Position numbers and translations under genes: made by a program. Under the pieces are notes generated by a model. The model had not been told where the DNA came from. It searched no databases and was given only the letters and a program-made list of their open reading frames with translations. From Novosphingobium sp. Chol11 (GTDB taxonomy: Bacteria > Pseudomonadota > Alphaproteobacteria > Sphingomonadales > Sphingomonadaceae): a stretch of 64,000 nucleotides of DNA. The DNA is taken from assembly GCF_900218065.1 (NCBI RefSeq), contig NZ_OBMU01000001.1, positions 396,336 through 460,335 on the forward strand, written 5' to 3'. Positions 1-9,872 of the stretch are shown here, piece by piece (within the stretch, counting starts at the first letter, position 1; every line of letters begins with the position of its first letter).

Positions 1-1
1 C

Positions 2-148
2 GGCGGCGCCATCAAGGGCGCCAACCGTTTCGACAGCTTTTGGGGAGCAGGCACGCGAGCCCGGGAAATAGCGGGCGGCATGTCGGCACGCGGCAGCGCA
101 TTGATCCTGTTGCCGATCGGATCGGCGGCGCGTCTCGCACAGCAATAA
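2..148 (+). CDS. mltA: Murein transglycosylase A, C-terminal end (partial)
   Basis: Only the last 48 codons are present; the gene runs in from before the window. The readable end, GGAIKGANRFDSFWGAGTRA, is typical of the 3D domain that closes MltA-type lytic transglycosylases, enzymes that cleave peptidoglycan glycan strands at the outer membrane or in the periplasm. The stop codon TAA is at 146-148. An Smr-domain gene begins 12 bases downstream on the same strand, and this mltA-smr order is common in alphaproteobacteria. The call rests on a short piece, so family membership is likely but not certain. Confidence 0.75.
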   Translation, partial: GGAIKGANRFDSFWGAGTRAREIAGGMSARGSALILLPIGSAARLAQQ

Positions 149-160
149 GCGTGGCTGGCG

Positions 161-694
161 ATGGCCCGGCGGCATCTGTCTTCAGACGAACAGGCAATCT
201 GGAACACCCTGACGCAGTCCGTGAGGCCACTCCGTCCGCGCCCGCGACCTGAGGCCCTCACCGAGCGGCCCGTTGCGATCTCCACTGGTCGAAGCGCGAC
301 CCCGCTTTCCCCCCGGCCAGTCGATGCCCCATCCGTCCGCGCTCCGGCAGCCATGCTCGACACAAGCTGGGAACGCCGCATCCGCAGCGGTACGTTGATG
401 CCGGACATGACGGTCGACCTGCACGGACACAGCCTGTCGAGCGCGCATGCCAGGCTCAATCAGGCGCTGTCATCGGCATTGGCGCGCGATCACCGGATCC
501 TGCTGATCATCACCGGCAAGCCGCCGAAACTTTCAGCTTCCAGCCAGCAATCCCGGCGCGGCGCAATTCGCGGAGAGATCGGCCATTGGCTTGAAACAAG
601 CGCCTATGCGGACCGTATCGCCAGCGTCCGTCAGGCCCATCCACGGCATGGCGGCACGGGCGCCATCTACATCATATTGCGGCGCAAAAAATAG
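161..694 (+). CDS. Smr/MutS2 C-terminal domain protein
   Basis: A 177-residue protein with a charged, Pro/Arg-rich N-terminal half (about 1-85) and a C-terminal Smr domain (about 90-177). The domain is marked by VDLHGHSLSSAHARLNQAL, which carries the DLHG motif, and by a GTGAIYIILRRKK ending. Smr domains are small nucleic-acid-binding or nicking endonuclease modules; stand-alone alphaproteobacterial forms are poorly characterised. The ATG follows the mltA stop by 12 bases, so the two are probably co-transcribed. The substrate cannot be told from the sequence. Confidence 0.85.
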   Translation: MARRHLSSDEQAIWNTLTQSVRPLRPRPRPEALTERPVAISTGRSATPLSPRPVDAPSVRAPAAMLDTSWERRIRSGTLMPDMTVDLHGHSLSSAHARLNQALSSALARDHRILLIITGKPPKLSASSQQSRRGAIRGEIGHWLETSAYADRIASVRQAHPRHGGTGAIYIILRRKK

Positions 695-792
695 CCGGTG
701 CGACGCGCGCCAATGACCTTTTCTTAACCAGCATTGGCCATAACCAGCCCATCCGTGGCTCATTGTCGAGCTACGCTCTGGGCGGGAGGCAC

Positions 793-2469
793 ATGCAGGG
801 CGTGACATTGAAAAGCCGCGCCACCGCCTTCGCCTGCGCCGCGGGGGCGCTGGTGTTCATCCTGTCGCTCGTGCTGGGGCAGGGGCAGGCGACCGATATC
901 CTGGGCATAGGCCGATCGCTGATCGTAGCCATTTTGTGCGGCACGATGAGCTGGGCATCGGCCCGCCAGGCTGTCGTCGCGGCCGCCAGCGCGATCGACA
1001 GGGCGACGGAAAGACTGGTCGCTGCCGCCCATGGCGACCTGCAATCGCCCGTGCCGCCCGAAATCGTGGCAGAATTGCCTGACCTGTCGGTTGCGATGAC
1101 CAGCCTGTTCAGTCAGGTGCGCACCAATCTCGACCATGTTCAGACGCTCGCCCTGTTCGATCAGGTGACTGGCCTTGCGAATCGCACGAGCTTCTGCCGG
1201 CAAGTCGAGAGGCTGCTGGCGGAGCGCGACGACGTGGCTGCGGCTGCCTTGTTCTTCATTGACCTCGATGGGTTCAAGGGCGTCAATGACACGCTGGGCC
1301 ATGCGGCGGGCGACCAGTTGCTTGCGCGTGTCGCGGGCCGCCTGCGCGAAGTCGTCATGGCGCAGGTCAGCGCCGGGATCAGCGATGCCGTCATCGGGCG
1401 CTTGGCAGGTGACGAATTCACGATGTTCTTCCCTCAACTGCCCGGCCGCGAATCGGCCATCCGCATCGCGCGCGCGATCCAGTTCGCGCTCAGCGAGCGT
1501 TTCGACCTTGGCAGCCAGCATATCGAACTGGGCGCATCGATCGGCATCGCCTGCTATCCCGACCATGGCGACACCCTGTCCGCATTGCTGCGTTCGGCGG
1601 ACATCGCCATGTATCATGCCAAGCATGAAGGGCGGAACCGGGCAGAGATGTTCACCGCCGAACTGGCGCTGGAAGCCGCCGATCGCGCCGAGCTGGAAAG
1701 GGACTTGCTGCTGGCCTTGCAGCGGGATGAGTTCATTCTGGAGTTCCAGCCTCAGGTCGAGGCCACCAGCGGCCGGATCGTCACGGCGGAGGCGCTGATC
1801 CGCTGGGCCCATCCCGAACGCGACATGGTCATGGCGGGCTTCTTCGTGCCCGTAGCGGAGGAAAGCGGCGCGATCGTGGCGCTGGGTGACTGGGTCATGG
1901 GCCGGGTGTGCGAGACCGCGGCACGCTGGTCTAAGGCCGACATCGGCCAGCGTATCGCGGTCAACATCTCCTCAAGGGAATTGTCGCAGGCGGATTTCTT
2001 CCTGCGCCTGCGGCACGCCATGGCCGCGCATCAAACGCCCCCGCAGATGCTGGAGCTGGAAATATCCGAGTCGCTGGCGATGGAGATGGACAGCCGTGTG
2101 CTTGGCCAGTTGAAGGCCTTGCGCGACGAAGGCGTGCGGATCGCCATCGACGATTTCGGAACCGGCTATTCGAACCTCTCGCGCCTGAAGGAACTCCCCG
2201 TCGATCGCGTCAAGATCGACCGCAGTCTGGTGCGCGACATCGCCATTTCGGCGGAAGCGCGCACGATCTGCAGCGCCGTCGTCGGCCTCATCCAGGGGCT
2301 GGGGATGGAAGTCGTGGTCGAAGGCGTCGAATCCGAAGCGCAGATGGAAATGCTGCGCGTCATCGGCTGCACCCTGTTCCAGGGCTATCATTTCGCCCGT
2401 CCGATGAGCGAGCAGGACTATCTGTCCCGCTTCGCCCTTTCACCGCTAGGCCAGCGCCGCACCGTTTGA
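793..2469 (+). CDS. Membrane-anchored GGDEF/EAL bifunctional c-di-GMP protein
   Basis: About 558 residues. The start at 793 is chosen because GGGAGG lies just upstream; the frame is open further back to a TTG at 763. Two hydrophobic segments near the N-terminus (about 10-55) suggest a membrane anchor. A GGDEF domain follows (about 120-285) with FFIDLDGFKGVNDTLGH and a signature reading AGDEF, a single change from GGDEF that is often still active. The EAL domain (about 300-550) has the expected phosphodiesterase residues: EALIRW, NISSRE, ELEISES, IDDFGTGYSN, VKIDRS and VEGVES. The EAL side is therefore probably active against cyclic di-GMP; the diguanylate cyclase side is probable or regulatory. 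No separate sensory domain is visible. It converges on dapE with 3 bases between the stops. Confidence 0.92.
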   Translation: MQGVTLKSRATAFACAAGALVFILSLVLGQGQATDILGIGRSLIVAILCGTMSWASARQAVVAAASAIDRATERLVAAAHGDLQSPVPPEIVAELPDLSVAMTSLFSQVRTNLDHVQTLALFDQVTGLANRTSFCRQVERLLAERDDVAAAALFFIDLDGFKGVNDTLGHAAGDQLLARVAGRLREVVMAQVSAGISDAVIGRLAGDEFTMFFPQLPGRESAIRIARAIQFALSERFDLGSQHIELGASIGIACYPDHGDTLSALLRSADIAMYHAKHEGRNRAEMFTAELALEAADRAELERDLLLALQRDEFILEFQPQVEATSGRIVTAEALIRWAHPERDMVMAGFFVPVAEESGAIVALGDWVMGRVCETAARWSKADIGQRIAVNISSRELSQADFFLRLRHAMAAHQTPPQMLELEISESLAMEMDSRVLGQLKALRDEGVRIAIDDFGTGYSNLSRLKELPVDRVKIDRSLVRDIAISAEARTICSAVVGLIQGLGMEVVVEGVESEAQMEMLRVIGCTLFQGYHFARPMSEQDYLSRFALSPLGQRRTV

Positions 2470-2472
2470 CGA

Positions 2473-3615
2473 TCAGGCCGCCAGTGCGCTCCGGATGACG
2501 AGGGCGTAGATCCGGGTCAGGTCCTCAAGGTCCTGCACCGCCACGGCCTCATCCAGCTTGTGCATCGTTGCATTGTTCAGCCCGAACTCCACCACCGGGC
2601 ACAGGCGGGAGAGGAAACGCGCGTCCGATGTGCCGCCGGTGGTGGAAAGCTCCGCCTCGACCCCCGTCACGTCCTTGATCGCGCCCGCCACAAGGCTGGA
2701 TAGCGCGCCTGGTTCCGTCAAGAACGGCTCGCCGCTGATCTTCGCGGTGACGATACCGCCCTCGGTCGCCGCAATCGCGCTGATCCGCTCGATCAGTTGC
2801 GCGCCGCTATGCTGGTCGTTGAAGCGGATGGAAATGCGGGCATGGGCGGCCGCTGGGATGACATTGGTGGCGGGATTCCCCACCTCCAGATCCGTGATCT
2901 CGATATTGCTCGGCTGGAACCAGTCCGTGCCCTCATCCAGCACCACAGCATCGATCGCCGCGAGGATGCGGACGAGGCGCGGAACCGGATTGTCGGCCAG
3001 GTGCGGATAAGCGACATGCCCCTGCACGCCGTCCACCTTTATCCACATGTTGACCGAGCCGCGCCGACCGACCTTGATGACGTCGCCCAGCCGCTGGGAG
3101 GAAGTCGGCTCGCCGACCAGACAGAGGTCGGGCCGCAATCCGTGCGCTGCCATGCGGTCCATCAGCGCCAGCGTGCCGTAAACCGCCGGGCCTTCCTCAT
3201 CGCCGGTGATGATGAGGCTGACGGTCCCCGGCACATCATCGGGAACGCTGGCAAGAGCAGCGACAAAGGCGGCGATAGACCCTTTCATGTCGACCGCGCC
3301 ACGGCCATGGAGAAGGTCGCCGCGGAGCTCCGGCGTGAAGGGATCGCTGGTCCAGCCGTCGCCCGGCGGCACCACGTCCAGATGCCCCGCGAAAGCGAAG
3401 TGCGGGCCCGCGCCCGTCGTCCGCCAGGCAAGCAGGTTTTCCACCGGCCCGTCGGGCGCTTCTCCGGTGACAAAGCGATCGACGGTGAAGCCCATCGGCG
3501 CCAGCATCGCTTCAAGGACCGCGAAGACTTCACCCCGGGCGGGCGTCACCGAAGGGCAGGCAATCAGCTTGCGCGCTATGTCCACTACATCGGCATTGGT
3601 GCTGGTCATGCTCAT
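2473..3615 (-). CDS. dapE: Succinyl-diaminopimelate desuccinylase
   Basis: A 380-residue M20-family metallohydrolase, the usual DapE length. It removes succinate from N-succinyl-LL-diaminopimelate in lysine and meso-DAP (cell wall) synthesis. Visible zinc-site motifs are FAGHLDVVPPG (His ligand and Asp), GRGAVDMKGSIAAF (bridging Asp) and TGDEEGPA (catalytic Glu-Glu), followed by the dimerisation domain and a C-terminal NNATMHKLDE His ligand. Two start codons lie two codons apart (MSMTS), so the exact start is open by two residues. It is divergent from the cupin gene. Confidence 0.95.
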   Translation of the reverse strand: MSMTSTNADVVDIARKLIACPSVTPARGEVFAVLEAMLAPMGFTVDRFVTGEAPDGPVENLLAWRTTGAGPHFAFAGHLDVVPPGDGWTSDPFTPELRGDLLHGRGAVDMKGSIAAFVAALASVPDDVPGTVSLIITGDEEGPAVYGTLALMDRMAAHGLRPDLCLVGEPTSSQRLGDVIKVGRRGSVNMWIKVDGVQGHVAYPHLADNPVPRLVRILAAIDAVVLDEGTDWFQPSNIEITDLEVGNPATNVIPAAAHARISIRFNDQHSGAQLIERISAIAATEGGIVTAKISGEPFLTEPGALSSLVAGAIKDVTGVEAELSTTGGTSDARFLSRLCPVVEFGLNNATMHKLDEAVAVQDLEDLTRIYALVIRSALAA

Positions 3616-3665
3616 GGCGCTGCGTTAGCGAAAGCCGAGCGCCTTTGCCAGCGGAGGAAAGGATC

Positions 3666-4109
3666 ATGCCCAAGATCGATCTTGCAGCCATGGAACAGAC
3701 CAACAGGACCGGCTATCCCGATCCCTATGCAGTTGTGGTGGAGGGGCGATGGGTGCGAAGACTGGGTCCGGGCTCCGGCCTTGCGGACTTCGGCGTCAGC
3801 CATGTGGTGCTGAAACCCGGCGCCGCTTCGTCACAGCGTCACTGGCATGAAGATGAGGATGAATTCGTCGTCATGCTGAGCGGGAACGCCGTGCTGATCG
3901 AGGATGAAGGCCGCTTCGCCATGCAGGCAGGCGACATGGCCGCCTTCCCCAAGGGCGAGCCCAATGGCCATCATCTCGTCAACGAAAGTGACGGCGATTG
4001 CGAATTCCTCGCCTTCGGGCGCGTGCCGAAGGGGGATGCGCACTATCCCGACATCGACCTTCGATGGTCGGGGGGAGGCTATCAGCGCAAGGATGGGAGC
4101 GCCTTTTGA
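3666..4109 (+). CDS. Cupin-domain protein
   Basis: About 147 residues. ATG 3666 is preferred over the upstream in-frame start at 3645 because GGAGGAAAGG lies immediately before it. A single double-stranded beta-helix (cupin_2) has a metal-site motif around HWHEDEDEFVVMLSG and a second motif around FPKGEPNGHHL, so a bound divalent metal is likely. Proteins of this type include sugar epimerases and small-molecule binding proteins; the substrate cannot be told. Its stop (4107-4109) overlaps the proposed TTG start of the next gene, which suggests translational coupling to the LD-carboxypeptidase. Confidence 0.8.
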   Translation: MPKIDLAAMEQTNRTGYPDPYAVVVEGRWVRRLGPGSGLADFGVSHVVLKPGAASSQRHWHEDEDEFVVMLSGNAVLIEDEGRFAMQAGDMAAFPKGEPNGHHLVNESDGDCEFLAFGRVPKGDAHYPDIDLRWSGGGYQRKDGSAF

Positions 4110-5140
4110 GCGGCTGTCCAGCGTTCGACAGGCGGATGATGCTAGCGGGCATGGGGGCTGCCGTGATGGCGGCGAAAGCGCCCCCGCCTGAACGCGTAAA
4201 GGCGCCGCGCTTGCGCCCTGGCGACGTCGTCGGCCTTGTGGAACCGGCGGGCTTCACCGACGACCTGTTCGATCTGGATGTGGTGCAGGAAACGATCGTA
4301 GCGATGGGCCTCAAGCCCAGGCCCGCCCGGCACTTGCTCGACCGCCACGGCTATCTCGCGGGCAAGGATGAAGACCGCGCCGCCGATCTGAACGCGATGT
4401 TCGCCGACCGCGAGGTAAAGGCCGTCTTCGCCGTGCGCGGCGGCTGGGGCTGCGCGCGCATCCTGCCCTATCTCGATTTCACCACCATCCGCGCCAACCC
4501 CAAGCTGCTGATAGGGTTCAGCGACATCACCGCCTTGCACATGGCCTTCGCCGCACGCGCGGGCTTTACCACGATTCACGGCCCGAACGCCGCCAGCAGC
4601 TGGCCGCGCTTCAGCTGGGAGGCGTTCCGGGCGATCGCCTTTGACGGCGCCACGCCCCTGTTGACCAACCCGCAGGCGAAAGAGGATCGGCTGGTTCCGC
4701 TGGGCGGTCGCATCCGCACATTCGGCAGCGGGCGGGCGAGCGGCCGGTTGCTGGGCGGCAACCTCACCGTGCTGACGGCGCTCATGGGAACAGGCTGGCT
4801 CCCCGATTTCACAGGCGCCATCCTGTTCCTGGAGGATGTGGACGAAGCGCCATACCGGATCGACCGGATGCTGACCCAATTGTCGCTCGCGGGCGTGTTG
4901 CGCAAGCTGGCCGGGCTGGTGTTCGGCCAGTGCACCAGCTGCGGCGCGACAGGCCCCTCCTATGGCGGCTTCACCCTGTCGCAAGTGCTTGAGCAACATC
5001 TGCGGCCCCTCGGCATCCCCGCATTCCAGGGCGCCGCCATCGGCCATGTGGCGAACCAGTTCAGCCTGCCGCTCGGCGTGCGGGCCGAAATCGATGCCGA
5101 TGCGGGCAGCATCCGCCTGCTCGAACCAGCCGTCAGCTAA
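4106..5140 (+). CDS. LD-carboxypeptidase, S66 family (Tat-type signal)
   Basis: About 344 residues from a TTG start at 4106. This start sits 6 bases after GGGAG (4095-4099) and overlaps the cupin stop; ATG 4136 is the alternative. The N-terminus reads FDRRMMLAGMGAAVMAAKA, a twin-arginine pair before a hydrophobic stretch, so Tat export is likely. The S66 fold is shown by VGLVEPAGF, AVFAVRGGWGCARILPYLD, the nucleophile region IGFSDITALH, the FLEDVDEAPYRIDRML acid motif and GHVANQFSLP with the catalytic His. Family members cleave the L,D bond of murein tetrapeptides during recycling, or self-immunity peptides (MccF). Export to the periplasm is atypical for cytoplasmic LdcA. Confidence 0.85.
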   Translation: MSGCPAFDRRMMLAGMGAAVMAAKAPPPERVKAPRLRPGDVVGLVEPAGFTDDLFDLDVVQETIVAMGLKPRPARHLLDRHGYLAGKDEDRAADLNAMFADREVKAVFAVRGGWGCARILPYLDFTTIRANPKLLIGFSDITALHMAFAARAGFTTIHGPNAASSWPRFSWEAFRAIAFDGATPLLTNPQAKEDRLVPLGGRIRTFGSGRASGRLLGGNLTVLTALMGTGWLPDFTGAILFLEDVDEAPYRIDRMLTQLSLAGVLRKLAGLVFGQCTSCGATGPSYGGFTLSQVLEQHLRPLGIPAFQGAAIGHVANQFSLPLGVRAEIDADAGSIRLLEPAVS

Positions 5141-5143
5141 AGC

Positions 5144-5503
5144 TCACTCCGCCTGTTCCGCAGGGCGGGCATAAGCCCCGCGCCCGTCCGGCGGCACCAG
5201 TTCCTTGCCCCTGATCGTCAAGGTCAGCGTCTTGAACCCAGGCTGCGGCACATCCTTCGTCGGCTCCGCCACCAGCCGGACCGTGCCATCCGCCTCCTGC
5301 CAGCGCCCTTCGGCAAACAGATCAAGCGCGCCATAGACGAGATACCATTGAAAGCGCCCGTCCGGCCGAAGCATCAGCTCCGACCCCGTCTCCATCACCC
5401 CACGCAAATAATAATGACCGGCCCGTTCCGCAGGCGCAGTCTCCGCCAGCGCCGGTGTCGCGAAGAAAGCCGCCAGGGGCATGAGGGGGGTGAGCAGCCG
5501 CAT
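5144..5503 (-). CDS. Small exported protein of unknown function
   Basis: 119 residues with a clear Sec signal peptide (MRLLTPLMPLAAFFATPALA, cleavage near residue 20). The mature part, about 100 residues, contains GHYYLRGVMETGSELMLRP and RFQWYLVYGALDLFAEGRW, a beta-rich pattern seen in small periplasmic proteins of sphingomonads. No catalytic motif is recognisable. Its stop lies 3 bases from the converging LD-carboxypeptidase stop, and its start is 27 bases downstream of the HEMTH-protein gene on the same strand, so it may be the last gene of a copper-chaperone/HEMTH/exported-protein run. Confidence 0.65.
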   Translation of the reverse strand: MRLLTPLMPLAAFFATPALAETAPAERAGHYYLRGVMETGSELMLRPDGRFQWYLVYGALDLFAEGRWQEADGTVRLVAEPTKDVPQPGFKTLTLTIRGKELVPPDGRGAYARPAEQAE

Positions 5504-5530
5504 GCGGATAGCTTAGCAGATGTTCATCGC

Positions 5531-5995
5531 TCAGGCGCGGACGAAGGGGATCAGCTCTTCATAAACCGGCAAAGGCGGCTTTCCCTCCACCCGCGCACCC
5601 CGGCGCATCAGGAAGGCATGGCGCACGATCTCCGCCTGTTGCTCAAGCCCATAGCGCTCGAACGGCCGCCCCGGCACGATGTCGTAGCCATAGCGGCAAA
5701 AGGGGTGGCGCATCAGCGGCAGATACCATTTGCCGCCCCTTTGCGCCTGCCAGACATGGGTCATTTCGTGGATGAAATGCCCCTGCAGGTGAAGCGCCGA
5801 CTCGCAAAAATCATCGCAAAACAGGCCGCTCCTGGGGTTGAACCAGATATCGCCATCGGGCGACATGGTGACCCGAGCAGGCTGGAAGGGCCACCATTTG
5901 CGATTATGCGCCCGCACCCGGTCATAGGCGATCGCGTCGCCGAACACCGATCGGGCGAGCGCCACCTCTCCCGGCGTCAGGCTCCGGCTGGTCAA
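5531..5995 (-). CDS. HEMTH zinc-metallopeptidase-like protein (often named vgr-related)
   Basis: 154 residues without a signal peptide. The centre carries HLQGHFIHEMTHVWQAQ, an HExxH zinc motif, followed by conserved aromatic residues (WYLPLMRH, YGYDI). The C-terminal EQQAEIVRHAFLMRR has a Glu placed like a third zinc ligand. Sphingomonad copies are often labelled vgr-related protein, but nothing here resembles a VgrG spike. Its first codons overlap the end of the PCu(A)C gene by four bases (ATGA), so the two are translated together. The substrate is unknown, and it may be a non-proteolytic relative. Confidence 0.7.
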   Translation of the reverse strand: MTSRSLTPGEVALARSVFGDAIAYDRVRAHNRKWWPFQPARVTMSPDGDIWFNPRSGLFCDDFCESALHLQGHFIHEMTHVWQAQRGGKWYLPLMRHPFCRYGYDIVPGRPFERYGLEQQAEIVRHAFLMRRGARVEGKPPLPVYEELIPFVRA

Positions 5996-6456
5996 TGCTC
6001 GGCGGGCTCCCCGGCCTTCGGGGCGGGCGCTCCGGGCTTCTGGATCACGGCATCCACCAGCAGGCGATCGCCATTGGCAAGGAGGAAGGTAAAGCTCATC
6101 TTGCCGCGGCTGACCGCCGTGTCGTTGATGCCCCAGATCATCAGATGCTTGCCGCCAGGCGCGAACGCGACCTTCGACTTGGCGGGAATGTCGACGGCGT
6201 CGATCTTCTGCATCTTCATCGTGCCGCCATGATCCATGCTCTCATGCATCTCGACCTTGAGCGCATAATCGGTCAGCACGCCGCGCAACTGCGTCGCCGT
6301 ATCGCCGCCATGGGCGACAAAATAACCGGCCGAAGGCGTATCCTTGTTGGGGCTGAGCCGCACCCAGGCCTGATCTATATAGGTCGGGGCAGGATCGCCG
6401 CAGGCCGCAAGTGCAAAGGGAGTAGCCAAGGCAAAAAGGGACAAGGGTGCGCGCAT
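5992..6456 (-). CDS. Periplasmic copper chaperone PCu(A)C (lipoprotein)
   Basis: About 154 residues from ATG 6456 (the frame is open to 6525). The N-terminus MRAPLSLFALATPFALAACGD is a lipoprotein signal with lipobox LAAC. The beta-barrel domain shows the family's copper ligands: MHESM with a following M-rich stretch (TMKMQKID) and, further on, GGKHLMIWGI, giving the H(M)...M...HxM pattern. PCu(A)C proteins deliver Cu(I) to the CuA site of cytochrome oxidase. It is translationally coupled (ATGA at 5992-5995) to the HEMTH protein gene. The heat-shock promoter of dnaK lies just upstream, on the other strand. Confidence 0.9.
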   Translation of the reverse strand: MRAPLSLFALATPFALAACGDPAPTYIDQAWVRLSPNKDTPSAGYFVAHGGDTATQLRGVLTDYALKVEMHESMDHGGTMKMQKIDAVDIPAKSKVAFAPGGKHLMIWGINDTAVSRGKMSFTFLLANGDRLLVDAVIQKPGAPAPKAGEPAEH

Positions 6457-6515
6457 CGGGGAACTTTCGTGACTGTCTCGTTTCCGGTCGGTTGTTACGG
6501 TAATCGTCCGCGCTT

Positions 6516-6546
6516 CTTGTGCCAAGGAAGATCGCGCCTATATCCC
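6516..6546 (+). promoter_or_regulatory. Heat-shock (RpoH/sigma-32) promoter of dnaK
   Basis: CTTG at 6516-6519, a 17-base spacer and CCTATATCCC at 6537-6546. This matches the alphaproteobacterial RpoH pattern (CTTG, 17-18 bases, CCTATnT). It lies about 85 bases before the dnaK ATG and points at it. Transcription would start near 6553. Based on sequence match only. Confidence 0.75.
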
Positions 6547-6630
6547 ATCCGCAAACGGCCTTGCCTTGGCGCTTTCGTGAGGTATGGGGCCGTCAACCGC
6601 TGATATGATTTGGGGTTTGAAGAGGACAAG

Positions 6631-8529
<1,899 letters not shown>

Positions 8530-8533
8530 CAGA

Positions 8534-8660
8534 CCCCCTCCCTCTCCCCTTCAGGGGAGAGGGCCGGGGAGAGGGGGTTAGAAGAGGTGGCGATGGCAAC
8601 AGGATATCTAACGTTCCGCATTGCCCCTCTCCCAACCCTCTCCCCTGAAGGGGAGAGGGC
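8534..8660. repeat. Palindromic intergenic repeat, family A copy 1 (dnaK-dnaJ gap)
   Basis: Two inverted arms flank a short unique core. The left arm (8541-8578) has CCTCTCCCCTTCAGGGGAGAGG and a GGGGAGAGGGGG tail; the right arm (8623-8659) is its reverse complement. Each arm is itself a hairpin with a 10-bp stem. Other copies lie at 37145-37247 and 53852-53990. The right-arm hairpin is followed by CTTTTT and then the dnaJ ATG. Confidence 0.9.
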
Positions 8661-8665
8661 TTTTT
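8636..8665 (+). terminator. Hairpin plus U-tract just before dnaJ (possible attenuator)
   Basis: Stem CCCTCTCCCC (8636-8645), loop TGAA, stem GGGGAGAGGG (8650-8659), then CTTTTT (8660-8665). It has the form of an intrinsic terminator but lies inside an operon, two bases before the dnaJ start codon, and the GGAGAGGG that should serve as dnaJ's ribosome binding site is in its 3' stem. It could lower dnaJ transcription relative to dnaK, hide the ribosome site, or both. Confidence 0.55.
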
Positions 8666-8666
8666 A

Positions 8667-9797
8667 ATGAGTACCGAAGTGGATTATTACGAACTGCTCG
8701 AAGTCGAGCGCACAGCTGATGGGAACGCGATAAAGAGCGCCTATCGCAAGCTCGCGATGAAATATCATCCGGATCGCACTGGCGGGTGCACCGACAGCGA
8801 GGCCAAGTTCAAGGCGGTCTCCGAAGCCTATGAATGTCTGAAAGACCCGCAGAAGCGCGCCGCTTACGACCGTTATGGCCATGCGGCCTACACCAATGCC
8901 CAGAATGGCGGTGGTGGCTTCAATGGCCGTGGCGCGGGCGGCTTTTCCGATCTCGGCGACATATTCGAAACGATCTTCGGCCAGAGCGGCTTTGGTGGCG
9001 GGGGTCGTCAGACGCAGCGGCGCGGCGCGGACCTGCGCTATGACATGGAGATCACGCTCGACGAAGCCTATCATGGCAAGAAGACCGAGATCGAGATCGA
9101 AGTCTCCGCCCCTTGCGAAAGCTGCGATGGATCGGGCGCGCAGCCCGGCACCGGGGTCAAGACCTGCGGCACGTGCGGCGGTCATGGCCAAGTGCGGGCG
9201 CAGCAGGGCTTCTTCGTGGTCGAGCGCACCTGTCCCGGCTGTCATGGCGCAGGCCAGGTCATCGAAAGCCCCTGCCGCACCTGTCGCGGCGAAGGACGCG
9301 TGGACAAGCCCAAGACGCTGTCCGTCAACATCCCGGCGGGCGTCGACGAAGGCACCCGCATCCGTCTGTCCGGCGAAGGCGAGGCGGGCGCGCGGGGCGC
9401 TCCTGCTGGCGACCTCTACATCTTCCTGCATGTGAAGCGGCATTCCCTGTTCGAACGGGACGGCACGACCCTTTTCTGCCGCGCGCCCGTCAGCTTCACC
9501 ACGGCGGCGCTTGGCGGCTGCATCGAAGTGCCCGGCCTCGACGGTCAGCGGCATGAGATCAAGATCCCGAGCGGCATTCAGTCCGGCAAGCAGATCCGCC
9601 AGCGCGGCGCGGGCATGCCGGTGCTGAACGGGCGGGGGCAGGGCGATCTCGTCATCCAGGTCGATGTCGAAACGCCCACTCGCTTGACCGCCAAGCAGAA
9701 GGAATTGCTGGAAGCCTTCCGGGAAACCGAAACCGGCGAGGAATGTCCGCAGTCGACCGGCTTCTTCAGCAAGCTCAAGGAGCTGTGGGGAGAATAA
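8667..9797 (+). CDS. dnaJ: Chaperone protein DnaJ (Hsp40)
   Basis: 376 residues. It has a J domain (about 1-70) with the HPD tripeptide in KYHPDRTGG, a Gly/Phe-rich linker (about 75-115), and a zinc domain with four CxxCxGxG repeats ([32 protein letters not shown]). The C-terminal substrate domains follow. It stimulates DnaK ATP hydrolysis and hands over clients. The SD-like GGAGAGGG ends 7 bases before ATG 8667, inside the 3' arm of the family A repeat hairpin. A terminator follows at 9823-9860. Confidence 0.98.
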   Translation: MSTEVDYYELLEVERTADGNAIKSAYRKLAMKYHPDRTGGCTDSEAKFKAVSEAYECLKDPQKRAAYDRYGHAAYTNAQNGGGGFNGRGAGGFSDLGDIFETIFGQSGFGGGGRQTQRRGADLRYDMEITLDEAYHGKKTEIEIEVSAPCESCDGSGAQPGTGVKTCGTCGGHGQVRAQQGFFVVERTCPGCHGAGQVIESPCRTCRGEGRVDKPKTLSVNIPAGVDEGTRIRLSGEGEAGARGAPAGDLYIFLHVKRHSLFERDGTTLFCRAPVSFTTAALGGCIEVPGLDGQRHEIKIPSGIQSGKQIRQRGAGMPVLNGRGQGDLVIQVDVETPTRLTAKQKELLEAFRETETGEECPQSTGFFSKLKELWGE

Positions 9798-9822
9798 GGC
9801 GCTTCGCTGCTGCCAATGCATG

Positions 9823-9860
9823 AAGCCGGGTGCGGAAAGGCCGTCCCCGGCTTTCCTTTT
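9823..9860 (+). terminator. Intrinsic terminator after dnaJ
   Basis: Stem AAGCCGGG (9823-9830) pairs with CCCGGCTT (9846-9853), and TCCTTTT follows. It lies 25 bases after the dnaJ stop and just before the end of the converging hydrolase gene. Confidence 0.7.
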
Positions 9861-9872
9861 GTCGAAGGGTGA

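Noticed and set aside
5531-5995. Phage or type VI VgrG relation suggested by the usual vgr-related label
   Set aside because: The sequence has an HEMTH motif and no spike, needle or phage neighbours; the name is historical.
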